Shown one piece after another: positions 1-12,200 of a DNA stretch of 64,000 nt (positions are counted from its first letter, which is position 1; each line of letters opens with the position of its first letter). The position numbers were made by a program, and so were the translations under genes. The stretch spans positions 23,235,501 to 23,299,500 of the forward strand of contig CM051460.1 of the NCBI GenBank assembly GCA_028095005.1. The letters are read 5' to 3'. A model generated the notes under the pieces. The model was given only the letters and a program-made list of their open reading frames with translations. It was not told where the DNA came from and did not search any database. The stretch comes from Rhynchospora pubera (taxonomy: Eukaryota > Streptophyta > Magnoliopsida > Poales > Cyperaceae).

Positions 1-305
1 GCAAGCAAGAAAATGTCTCTCAGAGAATCAAATAAATACTATAAAAAAGGAAATTCTGAACCCAAAAAAAAAGATTTTGCAAAAAAGATAAGACCTGTTG
101 AACAGTAAATAGATACAGCAGTAAACATTAAACAACAATATAGGAGAGTAGATATCTGTTATATAACTGATAAGACCTGTTGAACTGCAAAGATAAGAAT
201 GCAATGCAAACTTGAAAATCTGTAGAAAAATACAGAAAAATGAGGGGAAAAAATAATAAGTATAAGAAAAACTTTCTTCAGATATCTAAACATCTTCACA
301 GAATC

Positions 306-405
306 ACATTTTCTATACCAGTATCTCTGAACATTTTCTATACCAGTATATCTAGACATTTTCTATACCAGTATATCTAAACATTTTCTATACCAGTATA
401 TCTAA
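306..405. repeat. Four-copy 25-bp tandem array
   Basis: Four head-to-tail units of 25 bases start at 306, 331, 356 and 381. Each begins ACATTTTCTATACCAGTA and they differ only at a few bases near the unit end. A degenerate fifth piece follows at about 428-450. No coding meaning is apparent. Confidence 0.9.
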
Positions 406-549
406 ACCTTCTATCGCTCGAATAAATCTATACCAGTATCTCTGAACATCTTCAATTGATGTTCAATTGTTCATCGGATATCTTGAGGATTCCTTGAAGC
501 ATATGGAGAGAATTAAAATACAGATTAAGATGCTGCATAGAAGATTTAC

Positions 550-626
550 CTTGTCTTGGATTCTGCAATGCTTGTATAGCAACCTTTCATGACTGAGATT
601 GCAATATATGGCATGACATGCCTCAC
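550..626 (-). other. Possible internal exon of a minus-strand gene running off the left edge
   Basis: On the minus strand a 77-base open segment is bounded by a good acceptor (TTTTCAG) and a good donor (AAG/GTAAAT). One frame reads VRHVMPYIAISVMKGCY and stays open to the donor. About 0.5 to 0.9 kb upstream (about 1120-1400) the minus strand has CT-rich, leader-like sequence ending in a plausible donor (AATCAG/GTTCGAGG near 1120). This looks like the 5' part of a gene whose remaining exons lie left of position 1. I do not recognise the peptide, and no next exon was found in 1-549, so the call is weak. Confidence 0.28.
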
Positions 627-1399
627 CTGAAAATTGATGGCATAGAATAATACATTGGCAATTAAATTTGAGAGAAAAATCGTCAGACCTAAATATTAAG
701 TGAAATTGGAAGGAACAAAAACAACAAAAAGGATGGTACAGAAAAATACCGTGTTTAATATTCAAATTTCTTGAGTTGATGCAAATAAAAATCGAAAAGA
801 AGATGTTAGATCGTTGGCAAGTCGGTGGTGATGAGCTTTGAGCGACTCCATCTCTTCTTCGAGTTCATCACTTCTTTTAGTTCATTATCTCCTCCCTTCC
901 AGACTGACCCCATTTCCGATCTCAAATCCTGACTCAATTCGAACAGATCGTTCCATATCTATTGCTGCAGAAAGGTGTGGTGAAAGCTAAAATCAATACA
1001 GTAGACAACGAACAGAAGGAAAAAAAAAAAGCAACATAGAGGAGCAAAACTCAACGGAGAGAGAGAGAGCACCGACAGGAGAAAACAAAGAAAGAAGACG
1101 TGGCGAGAGAGTCCTCGAACCTGATTCCGGGCGAAAATGGAGCACGTCCAATAGAGGAACAAATGATCTAGCTATTCCCTCAATCGAAGCTTTGAGGAGA
1201 GATCGGAGGCTGCTGCGATTTAACGACGAAAAGCGCCAGCGGCAGTTTTCTCTTGCCTAGGACAGCGCGTAGAGAAAGTAAAAGAGAGAGAGAGATTGAG
1301 AGACAGAGAGACGTGAGGAGCATACTTCAGTCTGTACTCGAAAAGGAGAGAGTAAAGTATCCAGAAGAGATCTGTACGCACAGGATTTATTTAATCGGA

Positions 1400-1878
1400 C
1401 GGATGCGATCGAATGAAGCAAAATGAACGGACAGGATTGAAATACTGTCTGAACAACTGTTTACCCACAGTAGTTTCGGATCCGGGTGGAGTTGCAGGGA
1501 TTAATATATTAAATGATATGTGAAGTTTTAAAGTAAAACACTTTCAGTAATCGAGTCAAATTTCGTTGTTTCGAATTAACTAACTCTTCGAACAGATTGT
1601 CTTTGATGGACTGATTTTATTTGGGTGAATTTTGTGATATACATAGTATTGTTTAATCAAGATACATTAACGTGTTTTATAAGAGGTGAGCTACACTTCT
1701 TACTTCAAAAGTTGCTAAGTGTCATATCAAGGAAAATGGGATTTTCATTTTTTTTAAGTAAAATATCATTGGAATTGAGCTAAATTTGTGGTTTCACTTT
1801 TAATTTATTTTTCTTCAAAGTTCAAATTGAGATTGCTATAAAATGTTGTAGGTTTTGTTATAATCGATTAGATTTTTA
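1400..1878. other. Intergenic, no feature recognised
   Basis: AT-rich sequence with no splice-bounded open segment or repeat that I could identify. Confidence 0.5.
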
Positions 1879-2006
1879 GGCTGTGTTTGGATGAGCCTAG
1901 GAATAAGGGAATAGCTTCTTCTACTCCCAAATTTATTATAAACAATCTAAACTCTTCACAAAGTTACACACTTCCCAATACTTCTTCCCTTATTCCTCTT
2001 ATTCCC
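1879..2006. mobile_element. Tourist-like MITE, probably 3'-truncated
   Basis: Starts GGCTGTGTTTGGATGAG and carries the family core (inverted copy of the AGTGTGTAACTTTGTGAAG motif) shared with the copies at 8127-8597, 18243-18424, 35811-35965, 61245-61404 and 61783-61941. The far terminal repeat (ATCCAAAC...) is missing. TTA lies on both sides (1876-1878 and 2007-2009), which could be a target duplication or chance. Confidence 0.65.
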
Positions 2007-2164
2007 TTAAGTGAAGCTTATAGAATTTTAACTGAATAAATTTCCGATCTTTCTTTTTCTTCAAATCAACTAACAAGAGATATTTCTGAATAAATAACAT
2101 AAAGTATTCTACTGGCTACATGTCTGGCTAATAGTTGCGCTGAAGGCGCCACTAGAAAATCTAG

Positions 2165-3068
2165 TAGGGCTGTCAATGGGTAGGGTAGGGTAGGGTACAG
2201 TAGAGACATTTTCGTTACCCGTATCCGTTAAATTTTTCTTTACCCATACCCTACCCGTACCCTACCCTTACCCGGTATGAATTAACGATAAGGGTAGGGT
2301 AACGGTAGAAAACGAATAATAATGATAATAATTAAATAATAATAATGATAATATGGATAAATAAATAATATCAAATAAATATATTACTAAACTACAACAT
2401 TGAATAATACTTTAATTATAATAAAATCATATAATATCTTCTCATGTCAATTATCACAAAAAATATATATAACTAATTAGTAATTATACAATATCAAATG
2501 AAATTGAGTGAAAATCAATTTGTACATCAATGCAAATAGATTTGATAATGATTTAAGTGCTCCATCTTCAGTAGCGCCCTCATCGGTCGAAAACATAGCA
2601 AGTTCAGAATATTATTTATATAGTTGAATAAATACTCATATCATAAATTTGGGAAAAACATACATACCAACTGCCATACCTCTCAATCAATCTTGATAAA
2701 TGATATTTCGGAATTTATTTTCTGTGATGCGCGGAAAGTGGAAAGAAATAAAAATTATTAATGTACTTGCCTCAAATGTAACAATCTAATTGTCTTATTA
2801 GTTATTAACATATTAATTGAATATTCTAATCATGTATTTTCTCATTATGACAAATATTATAAATTATATATTATATATATAACGGTACGGGTAAATAAAG
2901 GGTACGAAATAGCATTACCCATACCTTTACCCACTAAATTAACAAAACTTTTTTTTTACCCATACCCATACCCGATAACTTAACGAAAATAAAACCTTAC
3001 CCATACCCGTCTTATCGAATACGATACGGATAGGGTAAACGATTAAAAGGGTACCATTGACAGCCCTA
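2165..3068. mobile_element. Non-autonomous hAT-type element with 8-bp target duplication
   Basis: The 904-bp element has 15-bp terminal inverted repeats, TAGGGCTGTCAATGG at the left and its exact complement at the right. It is flanked by a perfect 8-bp direct repeat AAATCTAG (2157-2164 and 3069-3076). An 8-bp duplication with TA-GGG termini is the signature of hAT transposons. The subterminal parts are rich in GGGTA repeats on one side and their complements on the other. There is no transposase frame, so it would depend on a partner elsewhere. Confidence 0.9.
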
Positions 3069-3076
3069 AAATCTAG

Positions 3077-4620
3077 TTCTCATATAATAATCTGAATAAT
3101 AGAGCTTGCCCGGCCTCCCTGCATTTAAATTTCTTAAAGGAAAAAAAAAAAAAGCGAGACTAGCAAGATAATGATTAAGTGAGATATTCTGGAAAGGTAA
3201 CTGGACGAGAAATTAAGTGGACTTACAGTCAGCAAATTAAGACAGCCAATGGGAATGTTCATAATAATAGTTGCTTCAACACAAAAAAAATTTGTTATTA
3301 GATAATCGAAGGGAGTAGAGATGTAGAGGTGATTCTTAAAAAATTTTAAAAATGAGCATAGTAAAGGAGAGAGAAAGATAGACTACTATACTGAGAGAGA
3401 TAGAAGAGAGAAAAAAAAAATGACTAATCGAAAAGTAGAGAGGAGATGAGACAAGAGGAGAGGAGACAAAAAGAGAAGAGATAAGAGGAGATGAGATATG
3501 TATGATATATAAATATTTTAGTATGTTTAATAGGTATAAATATTATTTATATTTATTTAATTTTTTTATTATTTTCTTTTTATGAATGTTATCTCTTAAC
3601 TATAAGAAAAATACTAAAATTTCAAATTAAAGTATGGTATGCAATGTATTGCAAAAATAAAAATAATACAACTTAATAAGAAAAATACATATCAACAATA
3701 CCAAACCATACAAACATTAAAATTATATAGAAAAAACTATTTAAAATATATTAATAAAATATTCAAATGGCCAAAGAACGATATTGTGATACTATTTATA
3801 TAATTTCGATTATTTTAGTCATTTTCTTAAATTCCTGAATATTTTAAGATTATTTTAAACTTTTTGGGTAACTTAACGTCCTTATTTCAGATAAGTCACT
3901 GGGTTAGGACGATTATCTTGTTTTCCTTGATAGTACTTTAAATTTTTAAAAAAAAAATCTCTATTGGCATATTCAATATGCATTTGAGTTGTCTTTGTGT
4001 AAGCTCATATATTAACTAGTATACTGCTCTACTTATCTTTCATAATCATGTGTTTATCGTTTCTTTCAAAAAATTAAATGACAGTTTGTGCATAGTGGCT
4101 TTTCTGCTACAACTTTATCTTCCATAATGACATGATATATAAAGAATTGCATTTTTTTTGTGTGTGTTGAGTTCATGCAAAAATTATAAGTTTAATGTTC
4201 AACTCTACTTAAAAATATTATTAAACATCGTATTGGAAGAGAATATTTATACTTGATATATATTTTGGCAACGAACTGGCAAAATGCAATACAACTAGGA
4301 GACATTTGATAACATTTCATTTTGAAATATTGGAGGATAATCAATAGAAATAATGGTAATAAATTCTTCAAATATTTGATTATTTTTAAATAATTATAAC
4401 AATATAAAATATAAATAAGTGCATAAATATAAATAAACATTTGCAAAGCATGTTAAACCAAAAATAAGGTAAATTAAATTGAATGATACTTAGTTAGCTA
4501 AATTATAATTGAGCAATAGACAACTAAAATGTTAAAGTTAACAATGCCAAGCTAGATCCTTATTTAAAATCCACAAATCCCTACCAACTAATTAACTCTT
4601 AGAACGCATTGTTAAGGCTC
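3077..4620. other. Intergenic AT-rich sequence with a purine-rich patch
   Basis: Contains a GA-rich low-complexity stretch at about 3360-3500 and otherwise AT-rich sequence with no supported gene. Confidence 0.5.
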
Positions 4621-4744
4621 ATAAATGTTAGAAACTCAAGTCCTTGTACAATTTTAATTTTTTATTACTAATTAATACTTAATTAAACATGCGCAACAAA
4701 TAGGATTTAATATTAAGCATCAAAACACACATGAGAAAAGGGGA

Positions 4745-5350
4745 GGAATTTTCAACCTCTTTCAAACTCGTAATTGGAAGGCTCGATCCAAGGTATTGAA
4801 GTCGATGGCGTGCCTCCAATCACCACAATCACGCTGGCCTCGAGTCCACCTAAAGTATTATCCAACTTCTAGAGGTTTGTGCTAGCAAACCTTAGAACGA
4901 GGCTAATTTCATATTACTTTTCTTCACAAAATTAACTATTTAATTTGTGGCAAATATTCAGCACGTGAATATCCTATAGAAAAGCAAGGATATGAGAACA
5001 ATGAAGGAGAGAAAAACTATTTTTTTCTCTAAAATTTTCGGCCAAGAAAATAGGACAAGAGGGAAGAGGTTAATGTGAAGAAATGCTCAATTTTTAATTT
5101 TAGACTAATTATACTTAATTAATCTCAATTAAATAACAAGCATAAGAGATCTAGTGCCGTAAATTATTCAAACACAAGAGAAAGGTTAGGAGGATATACC
5201 TTTCCTTGAATCGTATCAAGGAGGCTCATTCCTTTGGCGTGGGAGTCGGTGGCGCACTACACCACGTCCTTCAATCCGCCGGTCACCTCGAGTCCACCAA
5301 GAGATTAACCACGACCTAAAAGTTGTGCTAGCAACTTGGAGGTCAAGCCT
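4745..5350. repeat. Diverged internal duplication within the LTR
   Basis: The modules at about 4745-4890 and 5165-5350 share, in the same order, a GAAT/GTAT-CAAGG-like start, GTCG(A/G)TGGCG, CCTCGAGTCCACC and TTGTGCTAGCAA motifs. This indicates an old duplication inside the LTR leader region. Confidence 0.6.
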
Positions 5351-5496
5351 AATCACCTAGCTTTCTCTCTTCTTCAATTAACTATTTAAATATGAAAGAG
5401 AGGAGGATTCAACACATGAGCAATAGAGGAAGATAGAGAGGAAATGAGGTGGTGGAGGCTACGAAGGAGAGAGTTAGGGTTTTGGTCCAAATGACC

Positions 5497-5506
5497 CTTT
5501 ATATAG
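5497..5506 (-). promoter_or_regulatory. Probable TATA box of the solo LTR
   Basis: The minus strand reads CTATATAAAGG here, about 30 bases ahead of a pyrimidine-rich stretch. The position inside the LTR fits the U3/R border. It is inferred from sequence only. Confidence 0.5.
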
Positions 5507-6803
5507 AGCTCTCAATTCCTACCTACCACCAAGTAACAATTTACCAAATTGTCACCCCACCTACCTCCTAAGCCGGCCACACAGGGGCCTTCTTGGGCTT
5601 TATGTGATGTGTTATTAATCCATATGATCAAACATCAAATGGACTTCTCTTGTTGCTCTCAAATTGGTTTCCTATTGGACCTTGAATTTAACATTTAAAT
5701 TAAAATCTTATAATTAAAATATGTGTTGTATAAATAATTATTAACTAATTAATAATTATTTGGTGATTAGCAAATGCACTAAATTGTTTCTATATGATCC
5801 CTTTGACTTAATTAATTATAACGGTTCATAACGGTATATAATTAATTAATCAACTTATCATATTTTCACAGAACTTACTATTGTGAATAAACAATTAATG
5901 CACTGTATGGTTATAACTTTATTTGTGTGACCCTTTGAGGATTTATGCTATGTCGGCCATGTAATTAAATCGTTATTTAATTTCAATAATCATAAGCGGT
6001 ATCTAGCAACACGTTATGATTCCCAATTTACATAAATATCATACTGCTACAGTATTTCAATCATGCATAAGAAATAAAATATTTTCTTGTCTTAATTCTT
6101 ATGTCACATGATATCATTGTATAATCCAAGATAAGAATATGTCATTTTTGCAGATTATACATTTCTTGATCTAGAGATAATTGTATAAGTTGCTAGCAAA
6201 TAATTCATCTCCATCAATGGGCCCGAACAAATATCATCACTAAGTAAATTAATCAGGGGCATACGGTTTTTTTTATGAACAACTTTTTCTCGCACAATTC
6301 AAGAGAATATAAATAAAATCTGTATAGCAGTCCTTATCAGAAATCAATGTTAGACGATATTTATTGAACCTATCCTCATGTGGAAAAGTTGAACCATTTC
6401 AAACTTAGAATCAAACTCATATGAAATAAATAATGACATATAACACAATCCATATATTTATTCCATCGGGTCATGTCATGTGCTATGCTCTATAACATGT
6501 ACATATGCAATTAAGTTGATAACTCGTTACCTATGATTTGTAAAACGTAATCATCACTTAACCTGCATACTAATCTTTTATGATAATTAGTGTTCCTTAT
6601 TAAGTATCAAAATTATAGACAGTTTAGATTTATTATTGTTATTTAATTATAAATAAAACACAGAGATCCACAGTTCAGATCTTCAACCTGAATGATCTGT
6701 CAATAAATAAATCAAGAAACAAATGATCAAACATCATCAATAACATAAACTAATATCATAGTCATCAAATTATTGACTTCTAAGATATATCTCTAACAAT
6801 AAA

Positions 6804-8126
6804 TTCAAAAAAAAAAATGCTAAAAGAATACTATTGTACCTCTTGCGTCGTTTCGTGGTATTTGTTCTCTCATGTTTGGCCAGGCGCTTGTGCACATCTT
6901 CAACTTACTTCTTATGTTTTACTCGGGCCCTACCACAGCTGTGTTTGGGATCCCACGCCAAAATGCAGCGCTGACATTACCTACAAATAAATGGTTCTTT
7001 CAGTTACAGTAGGATTTCATAGAAATTTAAGGCGAAAAAAAGAAATATATGCCCCCCCCCCCCCCCCCCCGCGCCCAACTTAGTTTTCAGCAAGTGGTGT
7101 CAAACATTCCATGAGACCACCAAATGCAGGCATGATCTAAATCTGTAGACCCAATGATCCAGGCCACGCAAGGCAAATCACAACCGTCAAAAGATGGTTG
7201 CCAGAGCAAACATTTTGTTGACATCTACTGAATAAAACTAGATGAAAGTTTAACAAATTATGTATATGAGCAGCTTGTTTGTTCATGCCTGTATTTCACT
7301 TACAAAAGTCTCTACATTTATCAGCTCGATTTTAATACTACAAAGAATTGATATAAACAAATGATTCAAAGAATGTTTTTACTTATTGGTTAAAACTGAA
7401 GTATGTGTCATTCCTTCTGTACAGTTTTTTTATTAGAGATATAGAGATATCTAATGGAAAATTTATTTATTTCTCTGTAATTGAAAAAAGAAAAACTTAG
7501 ATTTGTAAATTATATTTATATATACAAGTTGTCTGTATATACTCAGCAAAATAGATATTATTGACAGAAAACTATGAAAGTAGCTTGAATTTATTAATAC
7601 CTAAATTTCAGTTAAAATCTTGACACGAAGATAAACATACAATCAATTATAAGAGTCTTTACCTACGTATGATATTAGCTTATTTCTAAATTTCTACCAT
7701 AAAGATTTAACATTTATTTTACATAAAATTATTTACACAAAATTTACCACTTGTTTTGTATAAAAGAAATAACTGGTAGTTACATGCAGAGGCCATTAAG
7801 AGATGGCAAAGAGATCACAATCATGAGATAGTCATAGAGAGATCAACAGAGAGAGAATCGAACACAAATCTAAAGAAGAATCAGTGGACAGATCAAAGGG
7901 AGATCACCAGAATAAGGACATCACTTTGCCATTAGACGAACATCAAAGAGAGCATTTTATTGCATTATTTAGAAATTAGAAATGAGTTGGAACAAGATAT
8001 GGCGCCCAATTTAGAGAAAAGAGAAGGGACGCACGAGAGACTAAAAATTTGAACTTCTAAATCGGTAACATGCAATTAAACGGTCTATTAAGAGAGACTA
8101 AAAACTTCCCCAGTTTAAAACATTAT
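6804..8126. other. Intergenic; contains a C19 homopolymer
   Basis: No supported gene. A run of 19 C lies at 7052-7070. The remainder is AT-rich. Confidence 0.5.
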
Positions 8127-8154
8127 GGCTCCGTTTGGCTTGCTTAGGAATAAG

Positions 8155-8302
8155 GGCTCTGTTTGGATGGTGTGGGAATAAGAGGAATAAGGAAAGAAGT
8201 ATTGGAAAGTGTGTAACTTTGTGAAGAGTTTGGATTGTTTATAAAAAATTTGGGAGTATAAAGAAACTATTCCCTTATTCTTGTACCCATCCAAACGGAA
8301 CC
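8155..8302. mobile_element. Inner Tourist-like MITE 1
   Basis: Ends are GGCTCTGTTTGGATGG and CCATCCAAACGGAACC, with a 3-bp flanking duplication AAG (8152-8154 and 8303-8305). It is inserted in the left part of the outer element. Confidence 0.8.
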
Positions 8303-8323
8303 AAGAGGAATAGCATATTCCTA

Positions 8324-8480
8324 GGGTGCGTTTGGATAGGTGTGGGAAGAAGGGAAGAAGGAAAGAAGTGGGAAGAAGTATTGAGAAGTGTGTAACTTTG
8401 TGAAAAGTTTGGATTGTTTATAATTTTTTTTCTTCTTCTTCCTTCTTCTTCTTCTTTCTTCCAACGATCCAAACGCACCC
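8324..8480. mobile_element. Inner Tourist-like MITE 2
   Basis: Ends are GGGTGCGTTTGGAT and ATCCAAACGCACCC, with a 3-bp flanking duplication CTA (8321-8323 and 8481-8483). It is inserted in the outer element just downstream of inner MITE 1. Confidence 0.85.
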
Positions 8481-8600
8481 CTAGGCAGAAAGTATTGAGA
8501 AGTGTATAACTTTGTGAAGAATTTAGATTGTTTATAATAAATTTATACTTAGGAAAAAAAACTATTCCTCCTATTCCCATACAATCCAACCAGGGCCTAT

Positions 8601-9291
8601 ATTGACGATTCAAAAGAGCCGTTGCACTTCATTTCAACTACTATTAAAGTCAAAAAATATTGAAGAGATTAAAAAAAATCAAACAAGAAAATTCACAGAG
8701 AGAAATGTTATAACACAACAATTTTTTGACCTATTGTCATAACCAATACAACATATGGCCCCCAAATCTGATATCCAATGCAAACCGAAATACATTCCAA
8801 AGGCTATTTATCCAGCTGTTATTGACTAGCCGCACATATCCATAAGACCATAACTATTCAATAAAAGACAACTACAAATGACAAAGTTCAAAATTTCGGC
8901 CCAATACTTAGAATAAACAGGTCATTGCTGGACCACCAATTGTCAATACAAACTAAACCTGGAGCCTCACTGCAAATTCAAGGCACCTTTCTAGCCACCC
9001 AACATAAGTCGCACTTGCCCCTTTGCACAGAATAAAAAAATGAATTTCAAATTAGAACTGCACAGTAAAACTTTAAATTAGTCATCTGCCAACGCCGCAA
9101 GCTTATGTCATGATCCTCACGAGACTCCATTGAAAAGATAACAGTTCGTCACCATCCAGTTTGCCTTCCATCTGATTGGAAAAAAATGATCAAATAATTA
9201 TATAATAGATTTAAAACATACGTAAAAGGCTAGGTTTCTCTCTACTTTAGTTTAATCAAAACAATCTACAAAGAAAGAGAGAGTGCCTACT
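8601..9291 (-). other. 3' flank and probable 3' UTR of the PP2A B'' gene
   Basis: The part next to the stop codon (about 9080-9291) should be transcribed as 3' UTR. An acceptor-like TCTGATTGG/CAGATGG context near 9170 allows an additional 3' UTR intron, which I cannot prove. 8601-9080 has no recognisable gene. Confidence 0.4.
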
Positions 9292-12200
9292 TCAAAATGG
9301 AGCCTCAAGTGAAGAGTCATCCCATACATCTCCACTGCCATTGGAGGCATCTTCACCATCTTCCTCCATTGACAACCTTATATACTCTCTATGTGCAAAC
9401 CGGTCCCACTCAGTCATTGTTGGGTTCTCCCTTTCCTGATAGAAACAAAACAAATGAGGTGCCAAAATTATATATATATTGATTATTAAAAATAATTTTG
9501 TTTGACAATTCTGACAGAAGAATGTGGACGGCTGCAGAATTTGAACAGATCAAGTGTACCCTTCAAAAATAGCTAGTATAACATATACCCATGAAACAAT
9601 AAAAAAAATACAGATTTCCTGTGCTAGCGCTTAAGGCTGCTAATGGACGGATTTGGACCGGATATCTCGATCCGGCCCTTAGTGAAAGAAAAAGTATCCG
9701 GTCCAAAGTTCGGCCCTCTAAATATATATCCGGTCCATTCGAACCTATTTGATCCCAGACCATCATCATTCATCAACGGAAGGGATCACTTTTATTAATT
9801 GTGGACCCACGTGTCAGAAGCTTCTCCTTCAAACCTTTATTTGAGAATCCAATCGCTAAAACCAACAACTTAACGCAGAAATTTCAAAATCAAATAGAAA
9901 AAAAGAATCTATAATACTTGGAGCGATAATCTCTGTCGTCTCCGTCTATCATATCTTTGGAGCGTGAATTTCGTTTCTAAATCGATAATACTTTCTTTCG
10001 TGCTTTTCAAGCAGCTAATTGAGTATTAATATTTTTGACCTTCGAGATGAATCTAATTGGCTTAGGACAAGTGATGAAATCTTAGTCATGAATTTGATTC
10101 TTGCGACTCTTTATACTGACAATTTTCACAATTTCTATTCCATATTGAATCCATTTTATCTTGTAGATCTTGATCTGGAGATTTCTTCTCATTAAGGACA
10201 AATGTCCTCCTCGGTAAGTTTGATTTGGGGTTTGGTTGGAGTATGGGGTGGTGTGTGATCCGAGTATCGGGTGGTGTTTGAAGTGAGATCCAGGACCATA
10301 TCCGATTTGAGATAAAGGACCATATCTGAGTTGAGATCGAGGGCCTCTGCAAAAGTTGAGATCGAAGTGAGACTGAGGGTCCTCGGATATCCGGTCCACT
10401 TGGGTCCAGGTCCATATAGGGTCCGGTCCACTACTGTAAAATAGGACATCCGGTCCGTTAGCCCTTGGATAGTCCGAGTCCATTAGCACCCCTACTAGCG
10501 CTCCATCCACAAGATGCTTCCCTCACTCATGCATGGTGAGATTAAACAGTATGTTGAAAATGCAATGCAATAACTAAACATATTTTTGATGCATAAAAGG
10601 ATAATGCAATGCAGTAACTAAACATATTGTTTACTTGCTTGTATACAAAAATCCATATCAACCTATACAAGTCAAGTGAGGTTATTAACAAAGTAATATT
10701 GACATTAATCAAAGTATCCCTGGTATTGATCATTCTAACTTTGTTTTGTAAGGGCATTCTAGGTACTTTCATGCTTTTGTAACTATCCAGGATGTTCCAC
10801 ATTTTAAGGGAAAGTGATATTTATGGATAGACCAAATTCAGCCTGAAATCTTTAAACTGTCCTTACCTGACGAATGAGAAACGGATCTCTCGTCTCAAAT
10901 GCCATAAACTTGTTGAGATTAAACAGTATGTTGAAAATATTCCCCGAGAGCTTGGATTTCTTTAGGTCACACAAAGTAAAATAGCTTTCATTCTGCAAAT
11001 CAAAATCAATACTTTCAGACAAACAGTGCCGTTATATTTGAATTTTGGGGCGGTTCGGATTCAAATGGTAAAATTGGTAATGACAAACCTCGGGTTTAAT
11101 CATATCAAACATCTGACATAGAATATCTTCAAAAAGAACAGGTTCTTGTGCCATGCATTCCATTCTGTGCAACTGCTCCTCATAGAAAAATTGCATCTCA
11201 TTAGGAGTGAGGATCCCATTTCCATCCAGATCTATGCACTTGAACCTGACATTGCAGCAATAACAAAATTTAGGGAATAAAACCAGCAGTATTTTCTTCA
11301 CAATCTAACAATTGAAACTTACCAGAATTCAATACTCGGCTCAGATGATTTATCCTCCTCTGACAAGATAAAATAAACGAAATCTTCATAACCCATTTTC
11401 CCTTCACTAATGCTTGTGAATTTTCTTGGGACCTAACAGCAAAAACGAAATCTGATATACTTAAAGAACTGAGATCAGCAGAGAAACTTGAAGGCAGTTT
11501 TACCTTAAAAAAAACCAAAACAGAGAACTATTGTCTCACTTGCATGAAAGTTCACCAATAAATTTGAGTAAGGGGGATCTTATGTTTCGCTTCTTCTTTT
11601 TATCAGAATAAAACTATGCTCGTAAGGTTTATGTTAATATCCACCAAATTTACAGAGACACAGATGGAAAATAGAATTCACCTCATGTTTTAGTCAGAGA
11701 TGAATGCAGTATTATAAGGAACATAATCAATTGTCCTTCTTTCCACATACAAGCACGAGAGGAGCAGGGGGCAATTGGGCTTACCTGAGAAAATATCCTA
11801 TCGACTATTCTGTAAGTCAGAGAGTGATTGCCATATCTGATTAGGTTTTCCTTGTCAATCAAAAAATCATGATCTGTATCCAGTTCCCAGAATTTGCAAT
11901 ATATCACATAGAAGTGCTCATACGAGAAGTACCTGTACCAGAGATTTATAAAAGATAAATAAATTTCATAAATATCCTTAAGTACTGAAATACAGATGGA
12001 CAAGATACCAATACCAGTCATTGATAAAGCTAACCAAACGAAAAAAGACTATTTTTGTTAACCTGTTAGAATGGCTTTGAATCAGGTGGTTTATCATTCT
12101 ATAGGATAATCCATGTGAAGACACAAATTTCAAGTATAGAACTACCTTAACACTTTGTTAATATCCTCCTCTTCATCTAGTTGTTGCATGGCAGCAACCA

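Larger units (their letters stand above)
4626..6798 (-). mobile_element. Solo LTR of a retrotransposon
   Basis: The 2173-bp unit begins TGTTAG and ends CTAACA, the short inverted TG...CA ends typical of LTRs. It is flanked by a perfect 5-bp direct repeat ATAAA (4621-4625 and 6799-6803). No gag-pol frame or second LTR is present, so it is best read as a solo LTR left by unequal recombination. The minus strand has a TATA-like box followed by a CCCTAACTCTCTCC leader, so the LTR is oriented on the minus strand. The length is long for copia and within the range of large plant LTRs; I cannot assign the superfamily. Confidence 0.85.
8127..8597. mobile_element. Outer Tourist-like MITE interrupted by two later MITEs
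   Basis: Begins GGCTCCGTTTGG and ends CCAACCAGGGCC, flanked by TAT at 8124-8126 and 8598-8600. Its own sequence is split by two related elements (8155-8302 and 8324-8480). Its right half carries the same AAGTGTATAACTTTGTGAAG core seen in the other family members. Confidence 0.75.

Noticed and set aside
306..405. CRISPR-like array
   Set aside because: The units are contiguous with no spacers and the host is a plant; it is a plain tandem repeat.
2165..2300. GGGTA repeats as interstitial telomere sequence
   Set aside because: The repeats are arms of a hAT element with exact ends and target duplication, not TTTAGGG telomere arrays.
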